Of a stretch of DNA of 64,000 nt, positions 25,401 through 38,100 are shown piece after piece (the first letter of the stretch is position 1; each line of letters opens with the position of its first letter). Source of the stretch: Liolophura sinensis (Eukaryota; Mollusca; Polyplacophora; Chitonida; Chitonidae); the NCBI RefSeq assembly GCF_032854445.1, contig NC_088300.1, positions 23,851,608 to 23,915,607 of the forward strand. Direction: 5' to 3'. The notes under the pieces were generated by a model that had not been told where the DNA came from, ran no database searches, and saw only the letters and a list, made by a program, of their open reading frames with translations. Made by a program: the position numbers and the translations under genes.

Positions 25401-28400
25401 TAGTGTTTATGGTCATATGAGGTTTATGGTCATTCACCTCATACTACCTGAACTCACCTCAATGATGGTGTTTATGGTCATGACCAGATTCACCTCCAGC
25501 TACCTGAACTCATCTCAATGATGGTGTTTATGGTCATGACCAGATTCACCTCATACTACCTGAACTCACCTCAATGATAGTGTTTATGGTCATATGAGGT
25601 TTATGGTCACTCACCTCATAGTACCTGAACTCACCTCAACGATGACCTTTATGGTCATGACCAGATTCATTTCACACTACCTGAACTCACCTCATAGATG
25701 GTGTTTATGGTTACAATCCGATTCACCTCATACCACCTGAACTCACCTCAATGATGGTGTTAATGGTCATCACCAGATTGACCTGGTCCCGGGGCAGGAG
25801 GTCTGTCACAAGGGTCTCCTCTTCATACTCTAACAGGGCTCCTATTACCTCATCTACCCTGGACACCTGATAATTAAGCACCAGTTGAGAATTACAAACA
25901 GCTTGTAAACTATAACTGTTTTACAACAAATTCAGCTCAACACAATGTTTAGTATGAGTAAATTTGCATGAACATTAAGTTGTTACAAAATTCAGCACAT
26001 TTACATCCCTTTTTAGAAATTTCCCATAAGTCTACTGACAACTTGTCAAAATGTCCAATGAGAAAGCTTGAAAATAACATCAATTTCGTGCCACTGGTGT
26101 AATCTTTTTAGTCAAGCTCTATCCATGTGAAACAGCCAAGCAGGCTGGTACACATGGGCAAGCAAAGTTGACCTCAAAAACCATCACAGTTCCCTGCAAT
26201 TTGTCTGTCAAAATCAACACGCAAACCGTAACACATTCATATGTCCAAAATATGATTAAAACAGTTAATTTCTTTCTTGTACTTTCATGTTCAAGGTAAG
26301 CAAGCACAATTTAAATCGAATAAACAAATTCAGAGAATATATATGCACTGTCTCATGGTAATTATGCAAAATGTGTTCAGCTGTTTAGAAGTGTACTGAT
26401 ACGTCAGACATATACTTACTGGATTTTAATCTGGATTAAAAGTTGATAATGTGTAGAAACTATAGAAGAGAAACTGTTCATATCTCTCTCAAGATTTATT
26501 GTGAAGAAACTGTTCCTACCCCTCTATAGAAGAGAAACTATTGATACCTCACTCTAGATATATTTATCTGTTTGATTTGTGTTCTACGCCAAGCTCAAGA
26601 ATATTTCACCCAAATGAAGATGGCCAGGATTGTGCTGGGAGGAAACCACAGGAAAAACATGACCATCCACAGATTGCAAACCTTTCCATGTATGGCCAGA
26701 GAGGAAGCCAGCATGAGTTGGACTTGAGTCATGAGTCACTGCATCCTGTTGGCTTCTTAACCACTCTGGCCATAGGGATCCTCTTCTCTCTGCAAGACAA
26801 ACTGTTCCTACCTCTCTGTAGAAGAGATCTTGAGGAGTGAGTCCTGGGACGAGTTCTGCGTCTTCTCTGTTGACGAGGACTCGTCTGATAGCCAGGTCTA
26901 CCAGGGCAGTGTGCCTGAGGGAAAAGAAAACCAGTGACTGAGATGATTCAATGTGGCTGGAACCAGCAGGTATTACTAATCATTACACCACCTTCTCAAT
27001 GAGTTCACAAAGTAAATCAAACAAATTTATTCCTGATGTAACTTCTTTATATACATTGTATTTCATTAGATTTTTACCAAGTACTTATAGAATATTTCAT
27101 TTATTTGACAGCGGTCAGCATTTTGGTGGAAGGAAACCGAGAAGAGTCTAGTGCCCATAATCATCATCTGCCCATGACCATCTGCAGGTTGCTGGCAGAT
27201 ATTCCTACATGATGCCAGCATGAGGTGGACTTGAACTCACAACCACTGCATTGGTTGAGAGGCTTCTGGTCATTGTGCTGAACTAGGAAGTTATAAACCA
27301 CTAGGCCAGTTTGAGATATTAGAAATAAAATGAAATTGCGGCATTGATTTACATGAAACTTTAGCACTCCTGCTTTTATTTCAAGTTCTGATATAATCCC
27401 TCACTACAGCAGTCAAACTTAATGTGTAGTAGTCATTATGCCAAATCCAGGGTCTAATGCACATGAATTTTCAATTGAAATTTCCTCCGTTATAGATGAT
27501 CTGCAGAAAAATAGAAAAACAAAAAATATTCTGAAATTTTGAATTTACACAAAATCTAACTCACTGTGAATGGAGTTCTCTGAGCACTGTAGCAGCCACA
27601 ATTTTCTCCACATGTTCACAGAGCAGAAGACGTGTTAGCATAGGTCTATCCCGGACATGAACAGTCCATAGCTGAAACACATTGTGGGTGATTTCAAGTG
27701 TCAAATAAAACTAACAATCTGATTTTTACAGTTCTTTGTGTAAATATGGATTTTTTACAAGAACAAACATGTAATGCTGAGTCTAACTTTGATAAGTCCG
27801 AGCAGAACGATGGCATGTGTTTAACAATGTCTTGCTCAATCTACAGAATGGGCAAAAAAAAAAAAAAAAATTAAAAACCAAAAAAAAAAACAAAAACAGT
27901 TTGAGTCAGCCCAATTTTACCGGGTCTGTTGCATTACCTGCAATGTCTTGATTTACCTGCAACAGACAACTTTTTACTGATCGCCTTAGCTGACAGACAT
28001 TCTTCTACCAGATAAAATCAGAGAACTTACCTTATTCCACAAACTAAACTTTTTCAGGAAATTTATGAAATAGTTATGTGCTCTTTGTTTGTTTGTCTCG
28101 CAGTTGATGTAAAATGATGAGAGAGTTGGTACTACTACCAGAATCTGAAACAGTGAAGAAAGTAAAATAATTCATGAAAAAATAAAATAATTCTCGAAAA
28201 AAGTAAAATAATTCATGACGAAAGTAAAATAATTCATGAAAAAAATAAAATAATTCTCGAAAAAAGTAAAATAATTCATGAAAAAAATAAAATAATTCTC
28301 GAAGAAAGTAAAATAATTCATGACGAAAGTAAAATAATTCACAAAGAAAGTTAAAATAATTCATGATAAAAGTAAAAAATTTCAAGAAGAAAGTAAAATA

Positions 28401-29172
28401 ATTCATGCCGAAAGTAAAATAATTTATGCAAAAGGCAGCCAAAGAATGAAATGCATACAAAAGTTTTAATTTCATCATCAGACGCAGGGCAATTTATTAA
28501 AAACCAACTTCCTCAGTGTGAAATTTTTTCAAGTCACACTAATTCACATACACTTATTTTCTTAAGGCTACATAATGTTCCAGTTTAACACAATACACCA
28601 AATCTAAACAGTATAAAAACAAATTAATGGCAATATGGTCAACCCACATTTTCACCTGTCTGTTCACCAGAAGATACATATCATTTAAATTCATGCATCA
28701 TATTCAACAATCCAGTACTTCCTGGAACATAGCTGAACAAAATAATGATATCAAACATAACTTTATCTATTACAGTCCTAGTGATGCGACAACATCTGAC
28801 ACTACATGTGTCAAAAAGAAAATGTTTAAAATTACTGTATTTCCCCCAAAGTTTGGCTTTAAAATGAGTAGACCTATACGCTGGATAAATCAATCTGAAT
28901 CATGCCAAATGTGTCCACTGAAGAATGCAAAACCTTACACAAAATACAGTAAGTCACCTATAAAATCCACTTTAGTACATAAGCCCTATAGTTTTAGAAC
29001 GTGTAAAATGCAGACCTTGTACAGCTGCCTCAGCCCAGCGTGGATCCGATGCTGGGTAATCATCCACTAGGGCTATGCTCAGTTTGACAACCAGCTGGTC
29101 CAGTTCTGGGTTAGACTCAGTGATAGGGCTGTCAGGGGGAAATAATTCATCCACAATTAGCTGAGCTTGATC
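10411..29172 (-). CDS. NUP133: NUP133 exons 17-34: alpha-helical C-terminal domain
   Basis: Exon positions, 5' to 3': 17, 29016-29172; 18, 28031-28144; 19, 27565-27671; 20, 26812-26914; 21, 25747-25866; 22, 24365-24511; 23, 22948-23167; 24, 22182-22315; 25, 21630-21669; 26, 21026-21150; 27, 19824-19883; 28, 18891-18966; 29, 13651-13712; 30, 12878-12934; 31, 12082-12162; 32, 11667-11734; 33, 10980-11065; 34, 10411-10547 (stop TGA 10411-10413). Landmarks: DDYPASDPRWAEA (17), RLLLCEHVEKI (19), LTPQDLFYRE (20), EYCPWTSSLGVKGARTV (22), RAASLAEKYYDFPTLIKIC (24), ETLFKWYLKEG (25), AHTTLLQLGLEERG (27), TLLSLSKLAALAS (28) and EYDFKKALDLL (31). These are the best conserved stretches of the family. The last residues are QFLLRAGYEQIQKVLG. 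Confidence 0.92.
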
Positions 29173-32100
29173 CTGAGGAAACAGAATATGGGAACTGGAA
29201 ATTGTAACTGGTCTGACTTACAAGGTATTTGCATAAAGTTGGCTTGCAATTTTTTGAAATCTACTTAAGTTGCAGGGTTGAGTTTTACATACACTAGTAC
29301 AAAGGAAACTCAAATTCTTGTTGAATGTACAGTTATTTTATCAGCAGTGATATATGCACAAAAAGTCTTGACAGTCTTAGATTCGTCTTTCTGTGAGTAT
29401 ATTCCAGGTTATATTTCGCGCTATATTTCACATTCATAACACATTATTTACTACTGTGGTAGATGCTAGTGTTGTATATCACTCACAATGGATCCACTAC
29501 AGGACAGACTGAAGGCAGCTTTGAGGCGATCAGACTTGTCATTGCTCAGGCTCAGCCTCTGTACCTGGGCAGTGGAGGCATTCAGGGCAGGCTGAAACAT
29601 TAAATGCATCATAACACTGACATATGTTCTTGACCACTGGATAAAACTTCAGTGAAATAAATAAATCTTCTTAACATTTTCAATTACGGCCTTCAGGAGC
29701 TGGCATTCTGCAGCACCATGAGGTCAGCAACATTGCGTTACAATGCATATGTGACCATGCTACACTTAACTATCAAATATGATGTTATTCAGGTAAATGC
29801 CGAGCTTTCTCTGTAATACATCTATTTACACGAACAACCACCGTTGAATTTTAAGTCAAACTGGACTTTCCAGTTGGTACAGGTTGACTAAATCTGTACT
29901 CACCACATCACTCCTTAGGGAAACATCAGCCGAGGGTTCCTCCATGATACTGAGAAAACATGAAGATAAACAAATAATTTAAAATCTTTAAAATCTTAAT
30001 TTAAAGAATAATAACTTTTGTTCACATTACTGCAAGAAGACAACACTTTTGGACGAGGAACAAAGAGACGTGAAACATGAAGCTGTGTAAAACATTCTCT
30101 GATTATCTTAACAGACCTTGCTTCAAGTTTCTGAGGACACTTGACAGACACCAGACCATAACTGCTGGAGAAGAAGAGGGCTGTTCGGTCACAAACACCT
30201 GAAAGATGAAAAAAAAAAAAAAGAAAGAAATAACATTTTATACAGGTTTGGTAAATTACCTAAAATTTTGCCCCCAACAGTGCATTTTCAGAGCAAAATA
30301 CATGTCATGAAATACAACTTTTGGTGATAGAACTTACATTTTTGAAGTAGGATATCACCTATGATTCAAAAAAACTTGAAAAAGGTGTTTCTAAGATTAA
30401 TACAACATATAGTAAAATGTGCAACTTAGATTCTAGGCCATTTATCATGCATGTTAGGCGAAACTTTCTTTCTTTCTTCAAGTTTAGCATTGATTATTTC
30501 TGTCATATTATAATACCATCTCCTTGTAGCCTTAACAAAACACACCGATAATCCCAACAGAAAACTCACTTTTATAATAAACTGATACCAGGAGAAATCA
30601 ATGCTTTCAATTAATAATGCAAAAAGGTGTTAATTCAGATATCTAATGGCTTTATTCCTGGCTGACATCACAGGTGAATTCACTCAGAAGTCACAAGTTT
30701 AAAAGATGTGTTTGTTCCGAGTGATGGATCATATACATTGTGATAGCCAATTGAATCCCCTAAATAAAGACTCTTACCCGCACCAAGAATGCGACTCCCT
30801 GGTGATTTGAACTCCACTTTGTCAACAGGATCAGAGGTTGTGGAATCTTTCGTGGCTAAAACAAACAAATCTGCACTGATTTGGTAAGTCCTAAATGCAT
30901 AATGTAACAGTAATTCTTCCACAATAACTCACCTTATATCATACAGGATAACGAAACATTCACTTTTAATTATGTTACAAAATTACACGCAAACAACAAT
31001 CATAAAAAGTTAAAACAGGGCTATTTTTTCTTCATTCTTCACTTCACAGTTGTTCAAAAGTGCATTAGGACTTAACTCGGTATTAACTAAAGTCCAGACT
31101 AAAGTGTTATTTACTTTAGTAAATACTTTCTCATTTCAGAATGAGACTAGTATGAAAATTTAAGCCTGGTTTAATTTTAATACACTTTTGAACAACAGGG
31201 CCCAGCTTCACAAAAATGTAAGATAAACAATCCTATAGCAAAATGATACGGTAATAGTGACATACAAAATATCATTCGACAAACGTACGATAAAAACATG
31301 TCGTACGCCGGTTTGTGAAACTGGTCCCTTGGGGGCTGAAGTTAAGACCAGATAGATGAATTGATTATCTGAAATGACTTGAAACTAGGGAAGGATTGTA
31401 AAGGTGGTTGGATTTTAAACTCACTGGTGACTATTAGGACCTGATGCTGGTCATGCATGTAGAGGGTGTTTGAGTACGGCTCTGTCAACATTAGCTGGTA
31501 ACCCAGCAACTGACTCTCCAGTTCCTCCTACAATAACAACACATTTATTATACACGCACAGTCACGCCCACTTAATCGCATATCGGTATAAGGAACAACC
31601 TGTTTTATAGCATAGGGCATTGTATGACAAAACTAAATCCGATCACTGGAGACAAATCCATACATTTATTGATAAATTTGGTCAAAAGAATAAACAAGTT
31701 CATTGCATGACAAAACCTATGCAATAACGCGGGCCCTACTGTATCAATATTCTAAAACTGACATGGCTCCACACATACCGACTATAAGTTTATTTCTCAA
31801 ATGATTTGATTTGTTTGACTGGTGTTTTACACCATACTCAAGAGTAGTTCAATATTACGGTGGGAGGAAACCAGGCTTAGCCATGGGGAAACCCATGACC
31901 ATCCATAAGACAAAACGTTTTCAGTTAACTCATTGTTTTGTTTTCAGCTAACTCACTTTACACCATGCACCCTATTTCATCTTGAGTTTAGCTTTTATCA
32001 GGTGACACACTTTGCTTGACTGACTGATTCATCTACCTTATCGCACCACTTCAGAGTTTTTCTTGTAATTCTGATTCAGGGATGAGAACTTTTCCCATGA

Positions 32101-35100
32101 AAATCAGCTGAAATGTTGGACATTTTGGTCAAAGATCACATACTCTGAAAATCTTGATTTTCCTGAAAATTTCATAAGCTGAAATTTCGCATTCCTTGTA
32201 ATTGATTTGATATCGGGAAGTGTTGGCATCAGAAGTATCTTTTGAAAGCTACAGATTTTTACAGATCAAACTTCAGATGGAGTTAGTGTGAAGTGAAGAC
32301 TGGTTCTTGTGCTGTTTTAGCACCGTACATGTACCTGTGAAAATAGTTATGATTTGCACTATCACACAGGTACCCGTCGTCATTCTCAAACACTAACCAG
32401 TCGACAAATGAGAGGAAAACATCATACATGTTTAGGGTGCCTTTGAGGCGAAGAGGATTGACCTTGGAGCGACCCTTGAGTTGAAGTCCAGCTGATGTTA
32501 GCTTCCTCTCCGGCCGTACGCATGAAGGTCTGAAAGCAATCTGCGAATGGTTGTGGATTTCCCAGGGGCTCTGCCCGGTTTTTTCTCACAAACATGATGC
32601 TGTTAAATAAGTGAAATATTCTTGAGTACATTGTAAAACACCAAAAAAAACAAAAACAAATCATATACGTTTCCCTGAAGAATTATTTCTCACATTATTT
32701 CATGCTTTGCACACAAGTGCACATCATCAACATTACTGAGACCCAAATTAATATCAAATGTCTCCACTTACCTGGTATCGTTCAGCATAATCAACCAGAA
32801 TAAACTGGTCCAAGCTGGTTGGCTGGATTAATCCACCTATATTCAGAATACCTGTACAAGAGAAATGGAAGAAAGGAAGAGTAAACTTTTGCACTGTTCA
32901 AGGCAATATCACAGGTACTATTAAGATCATGTCATAATAGGTCAGAATGCAGAGTTTTTAGATTCTACTAGCATCCTATACAATTCAGCTCTCCAAAACC
33001 TGAATTTATGGAAAATTTTAACCATTACAGGGTTAACAATTATAAATGAAAGGTATACACCTAGTCAGAGATTGTACGAGGCTTTCTCTACAGACCTATT
33101 CCATAGTAGAAGGCTGGGGAGACTTCAGGGTTAACACCTGCCCCTAAAACCATCACTCCAGACCTGTTCACAAACACATAAAACATCCATAAACACCATA
33201 ATCACTACAAAAACATTTTGAAAATAAATTATCTTTGGACCTGCCTTAATTTTCACTGGAGCTCTTGTCTACCTGTAGTCCAATCTGCTCTCTCAACATA
33301 TACTGTCTGATGACGAGAGAATGTCTGCCATTTTGAATTCTGCTGAGTTCACAACCACTGCCTTAATCAAATTACAGTATAAAAAATAAAGCACGCATCA
33401 CGTTCATTGCTGATTTCTGTTGTCTGTAAAAAACTAATATCCTTGTGACACAATCAGAGCAAAGATTTTGCCACTTTTTCCTCTAATTTCTTGGACAACA
33501 CTCGATAACCAATGAAGTTGTTCAGAATATGCAAATTGAGTTCAAATTTTGTTCTTTTGTCCACCTTTGCTGCACGTCTATAGAAGCTGACTACCTCTTG
33601 TATAATGCATGTATATACACGTCAAGGAATCAATGGTAATGAATCTACAACACTGAATAAATATAGCTGTGATAATATACAGACAATTTGAAATGAGCAT
33701 CATTCTGTCCATCACTTTACCTTGTCAACTGCATGTCCAGGAGCCAGACCTTAAGCCGGGTTAGCTGAGCTGAGTCCTGGTCCTGTAATACAAAGCTTAC
33801 ATCAAATACTACAGAAGATTTTTATTTGTTTATTTATTCTATTTGATTTGATGCTTCACGCCGTATTCGAGAATATTTCTCTTAAACGACTGTGGCCAAC
33901 ATGATGGTCAAAGAAAACCGAGTACAGCTCGGTGGAAACCCACGACCATCCGCAGATTGCTGGTAGATCTTATCAACTACGACCAGAGAGGAAGTCAGTT
34001 TGAGCTAGACTTGAACTCACAGCAGCTGCATGGGTGATGATCTGTGTACAGAGCTTCCATATTATCACCCTGTGTGTTCTTTACTGAGACATAAATTTCC
34101 AGCTTGTTTGAAAAATACCTACCCAACACTTTTTGGCGAAGGCCTCTCTGTACAACCTCTCGACATCTGCCTGGTACACCAACTTAATGAAAAGAAACGA
34201 TTTCAACATTAGATTAGATCATTAGACACCCTCACACCTATCATTAAGTACACGTATCTTCAACCAGTACTGTATGTATTAAGTCGCCTTACCTTCTCCT
34301 TACCTTATCCACATCTCTTTACCTTATCTACATCCCCTTACCTTATCTACATCCCGTTACCTTACTTACATCCCCTTACCGTAACTACATCTCCTTACCT
34401 TATCTACATCCCCTTACCTTATCTACATCCCCTTACCTTATCTACATCCCGTTACCTTATTTATATCCCCTTACCGTAACTACATCTCCTTACCTTATCT
34501 ACATCCCCTTACCTTATCTACATCTCCTTACCTTATTTACATCCCCTTACCTTATTTACATCCCCTTACCTTATCTACATTGTACATACCCTTACCTTAT
34601 CTACATCTCCTTACCTTATTTACATCCCCTTACCTTATTTACATCCCCTTACCTTATCTACATTGTACATACCCTTACCTTATCTACATCTCCTTACCTT
34701 AACTACATCTCCTTACCTTATCTAAATGTCCTTACCTTAACTACATCTCCTTGCCTTAACTACATCCCGGTACCTTATCTACATCTCCTTACCTTATCTA
34801 CATCTCCTTACCTTATCTACATTGTACACACCCTTACTGTATCTACATCTCCTTACCTTAACTGCATCTCCTTACCTTATCTACATCCCCTTACTGTATC
34901 TACATCCCCTTGCCTTATCTACACCCCCTTACCTTATCTACATCCCCTTACCTTAACTACATCTCCTTGCCTTAACTACATCCCGTTACCTTAGCTACAT
35001 CTCCCTACCTTATCTACATCCCCTTACCTTAACTACATCTCCTTGCCTTAACTACATCCTGTTACCTTATCTACATCCCCTTACCTTAACTACATCTCCT

Positions 35101-38100
35101 TATCTTAACTACATCCCCTTACCTTATCTACATCCCCTTACCTTATCTACATCCCCTTCTGACATGACCCACTTCTGTACATGAGAACCGGATAAAACAT
35201 AGAAATGACGGACCCCATCCTCATCCACGTCCCCAGCCAGAACCCTGTGTAACGGCTGAAACAACATCACAAGTTAACAAAACATAAACCATTTACTCAT
35301 AACACTGACATTTTGTGACATGCTGGGCATGCATGAGGACAGTCTAGTGTATGAAACTGCCACGCCTTTCCATCATTTTTAGCGGCTTTGTTTTAGAAAT
35401 TAATAAAAAATAAATAGTCTTCCACAACAGAAAACCCAGAGATCTATGAATTTTTGCAAGAAATGTTATCAATGGGCTTGTTTATTTATTTGATAAGTTG
35501 CTAAATTTAGTTTATTCAATATTTTTAATGCTCATCTTTAAAATTGTCTAATGTTGTAAGGAAATATCCATCACTTATTTCTTATGATGGCTTTTTTGGG
35601 AAATTATAGACTGTACATATTTGTTTCTAGCAAAACATAAGCTACAAATTGCATACATTTAAAAAAATAACAGAAAAATGTAACACAATCATCACCAAAT
35701 GTTTACCCTGACAACTTCTGGTTTCAGATCCAAACCTATGTATTTAGCCTTTAAGATGCACGAAGACTACATGTATGTCCTGCATGTAAGAGCATACTCA
35801 CGGCACCAATAGTCTGAGCTGGACCACTGCCAAAGATAAAGGAAGACATCCTGCGGCTGATCCCAGCGAACATCCCCTGAGCTTCCTTCAGGGGCCGACA
35901 CATTAACCCAGTCTGCAAGAGGGCCATTGATTGATTGATTTACTTATTTGATTGGAGTTCTACACAGTACTCAAGAATATTATAGGACGGCGGCCAGCAT
36001 TATGGAGGTAGGAAACCGGGCAGACCAGGACAAACCAGGACAAACCAACTGCAGAATGCAGGCAGACATTCCCACTTATGACCAGAGAGAATGAGGTGGG
36101 CTGGAACTCAAAGCGTTTGCACTTGTGAGAGGCTCCTATGTCACTGTGCTGTGTCAGCACACTAACAAACAGGCACGTGCTATTGAGAAAACGAAGGGTA
36201 ACAGCTTGAATTTCAGTCTCCTTATAACTGCTTACTGACAAGCCAAATCAGCAGATTATTTCAATATCCTGTAAGTCGTTTTCAACTTTGATAATCAGTT
36301 GTAAACAAAATCTAACATGTGCAAGTTTGGACTTTGACAATCTGAGTTAAGACTAAGACTTCAAAACTTTAAAACAAACTTTTACGATTGTCATTCAGAG
36401 ACATAACAGCATATTCATAAACATCTACTGACAAGCCACATCAGTAGAATATCTAAATATCTCATCAGTCATGTTCAACTTTGATATTATCAAAGTTACC
36501 CTATCTCTGCGCGTTAGATACTGAATTTTATCCTGTTCCCTGGCAAAACTATCGCACGACCGCGAAGCAACCAAGTAGATTACTATATAACCCATCAAAG
36601 AATTTATCCTATCTTAGTAAATCTATGCCGATATTTGAGTCTGACTTGTAAAAAATAAAAATAAAATAAATGAAATTGGGATACGAACTACAGGAAATCA
36701 GGTCACAGTGTGACGTCAAATATAGGTCAGCCAAAAGACTGACATCGTAAAGTTCAACTTCTGCGAGACATAAATGTAAAAGTACAGTGTTCTATTTTTG
36801 TGTCACAATTTTGTGGCAGTGGATATTCACCTTAATGACGTTACATTTGGAGAATATCAGTAACATATTTGGTTGTCTCGGTGGCCATTGAAAAGTCACA
36901 GAAGAGGCGGATTTATCCACTTCGCTGGAGTGAATTTAGGCTGACTGCAAAGTTGTTCTTGCACATGTAAATTGTAACTATTGCTGCTGGATATCAAAGA
37001 CTGATAGGGAGATTTCTGTGGGATTTACAGAGTAGTCTGGGTTCTCCTGAGGATGACACAGGTAAGCCCTATCACCGACGTCACTGCATGGTCAGAAATA
37101 AAATAGTAATCTGTGTAGAGGTAGGTCTACCCATGCAAGCGGTAAATTTCTTCAAAACTGCTGAGTTTAGCCAAAGTTTAAAACTCTGCCACTTTTCCTT
37201 CTTGTACTGAATTGTAAGTATTGTACACAATACTGACATTTTTTACTTGCTTTTGAACATGCTTTTGACTTGAGGACACTTTATTTTCGTCTAGATTTGG
37301 AAATTATTGTAACTTGAAAATGACTTGAAGGGTGGAGTGTGGCATAGACATTTACCCCACTGCACGTGATTGCTCTCAACCAATGGCTAGCCTAGAATCT
37401 ACTGCGTGTAGAACTAATAAATCATAACCTATACCCAGATAATCTGGTTTTACTTTGAAAGTTCAGTGAACTTTTACAATTTCCATTCAGAGACACAACA
37501 GCATATTAAACAGCCATTAAAATACTGCAAGATAATGAATGAATGAAATTGATACTAGATCATGATTTGAAGCTACAATTTGAAATAAAGACATTTGCCG
37601 GAACAGTGAACAGTGGCTTAAATAATTACCTCAACCAGAGTACAATAGTAGATCCTAATGCCTAACATACCTGTCCTACACACGGAGATACAAGCACTAA
37701 AGAACTAGTTGTTGTAGCCAAGATGCACCCGTAAGGCTGGAAAAAAAAAAATTAAATCAATCATTATGTTATTAGGTTTCCATATCAGCCACATTTCTGC
37801 AATTAAGAGTAATTGTTATACACGGGATTTTCAACTACTGGTATCATACGTTATAGAAAACAAATTGTCATCGTAAGCATCTAGTTTTCAAAGGTAAGAA
37901 CTCAAAACTTTTGCTGTAATACTGTTCAATGACCATATAGATGACAATGTCTCAACTGATGCATATTGTTGTTATATGGTTTTCGCCTAAAAGCTTGTTT
38001 CAAATACTTTCTGTCTGAGCACGTGTTCCAAAGCAAAATAATTTTTATCAGGGAGAGTTCTGGAGTAACTCACTTACACAATCCCTCAATTCAAACGTGA

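Noticed and set aside
28074-28478. 134-codon Phe/Tyr-rich frame
   Set aside because: Its C-terminal part is NUP133 exon 18; the rest is read-through of the 20-bp intronic array.
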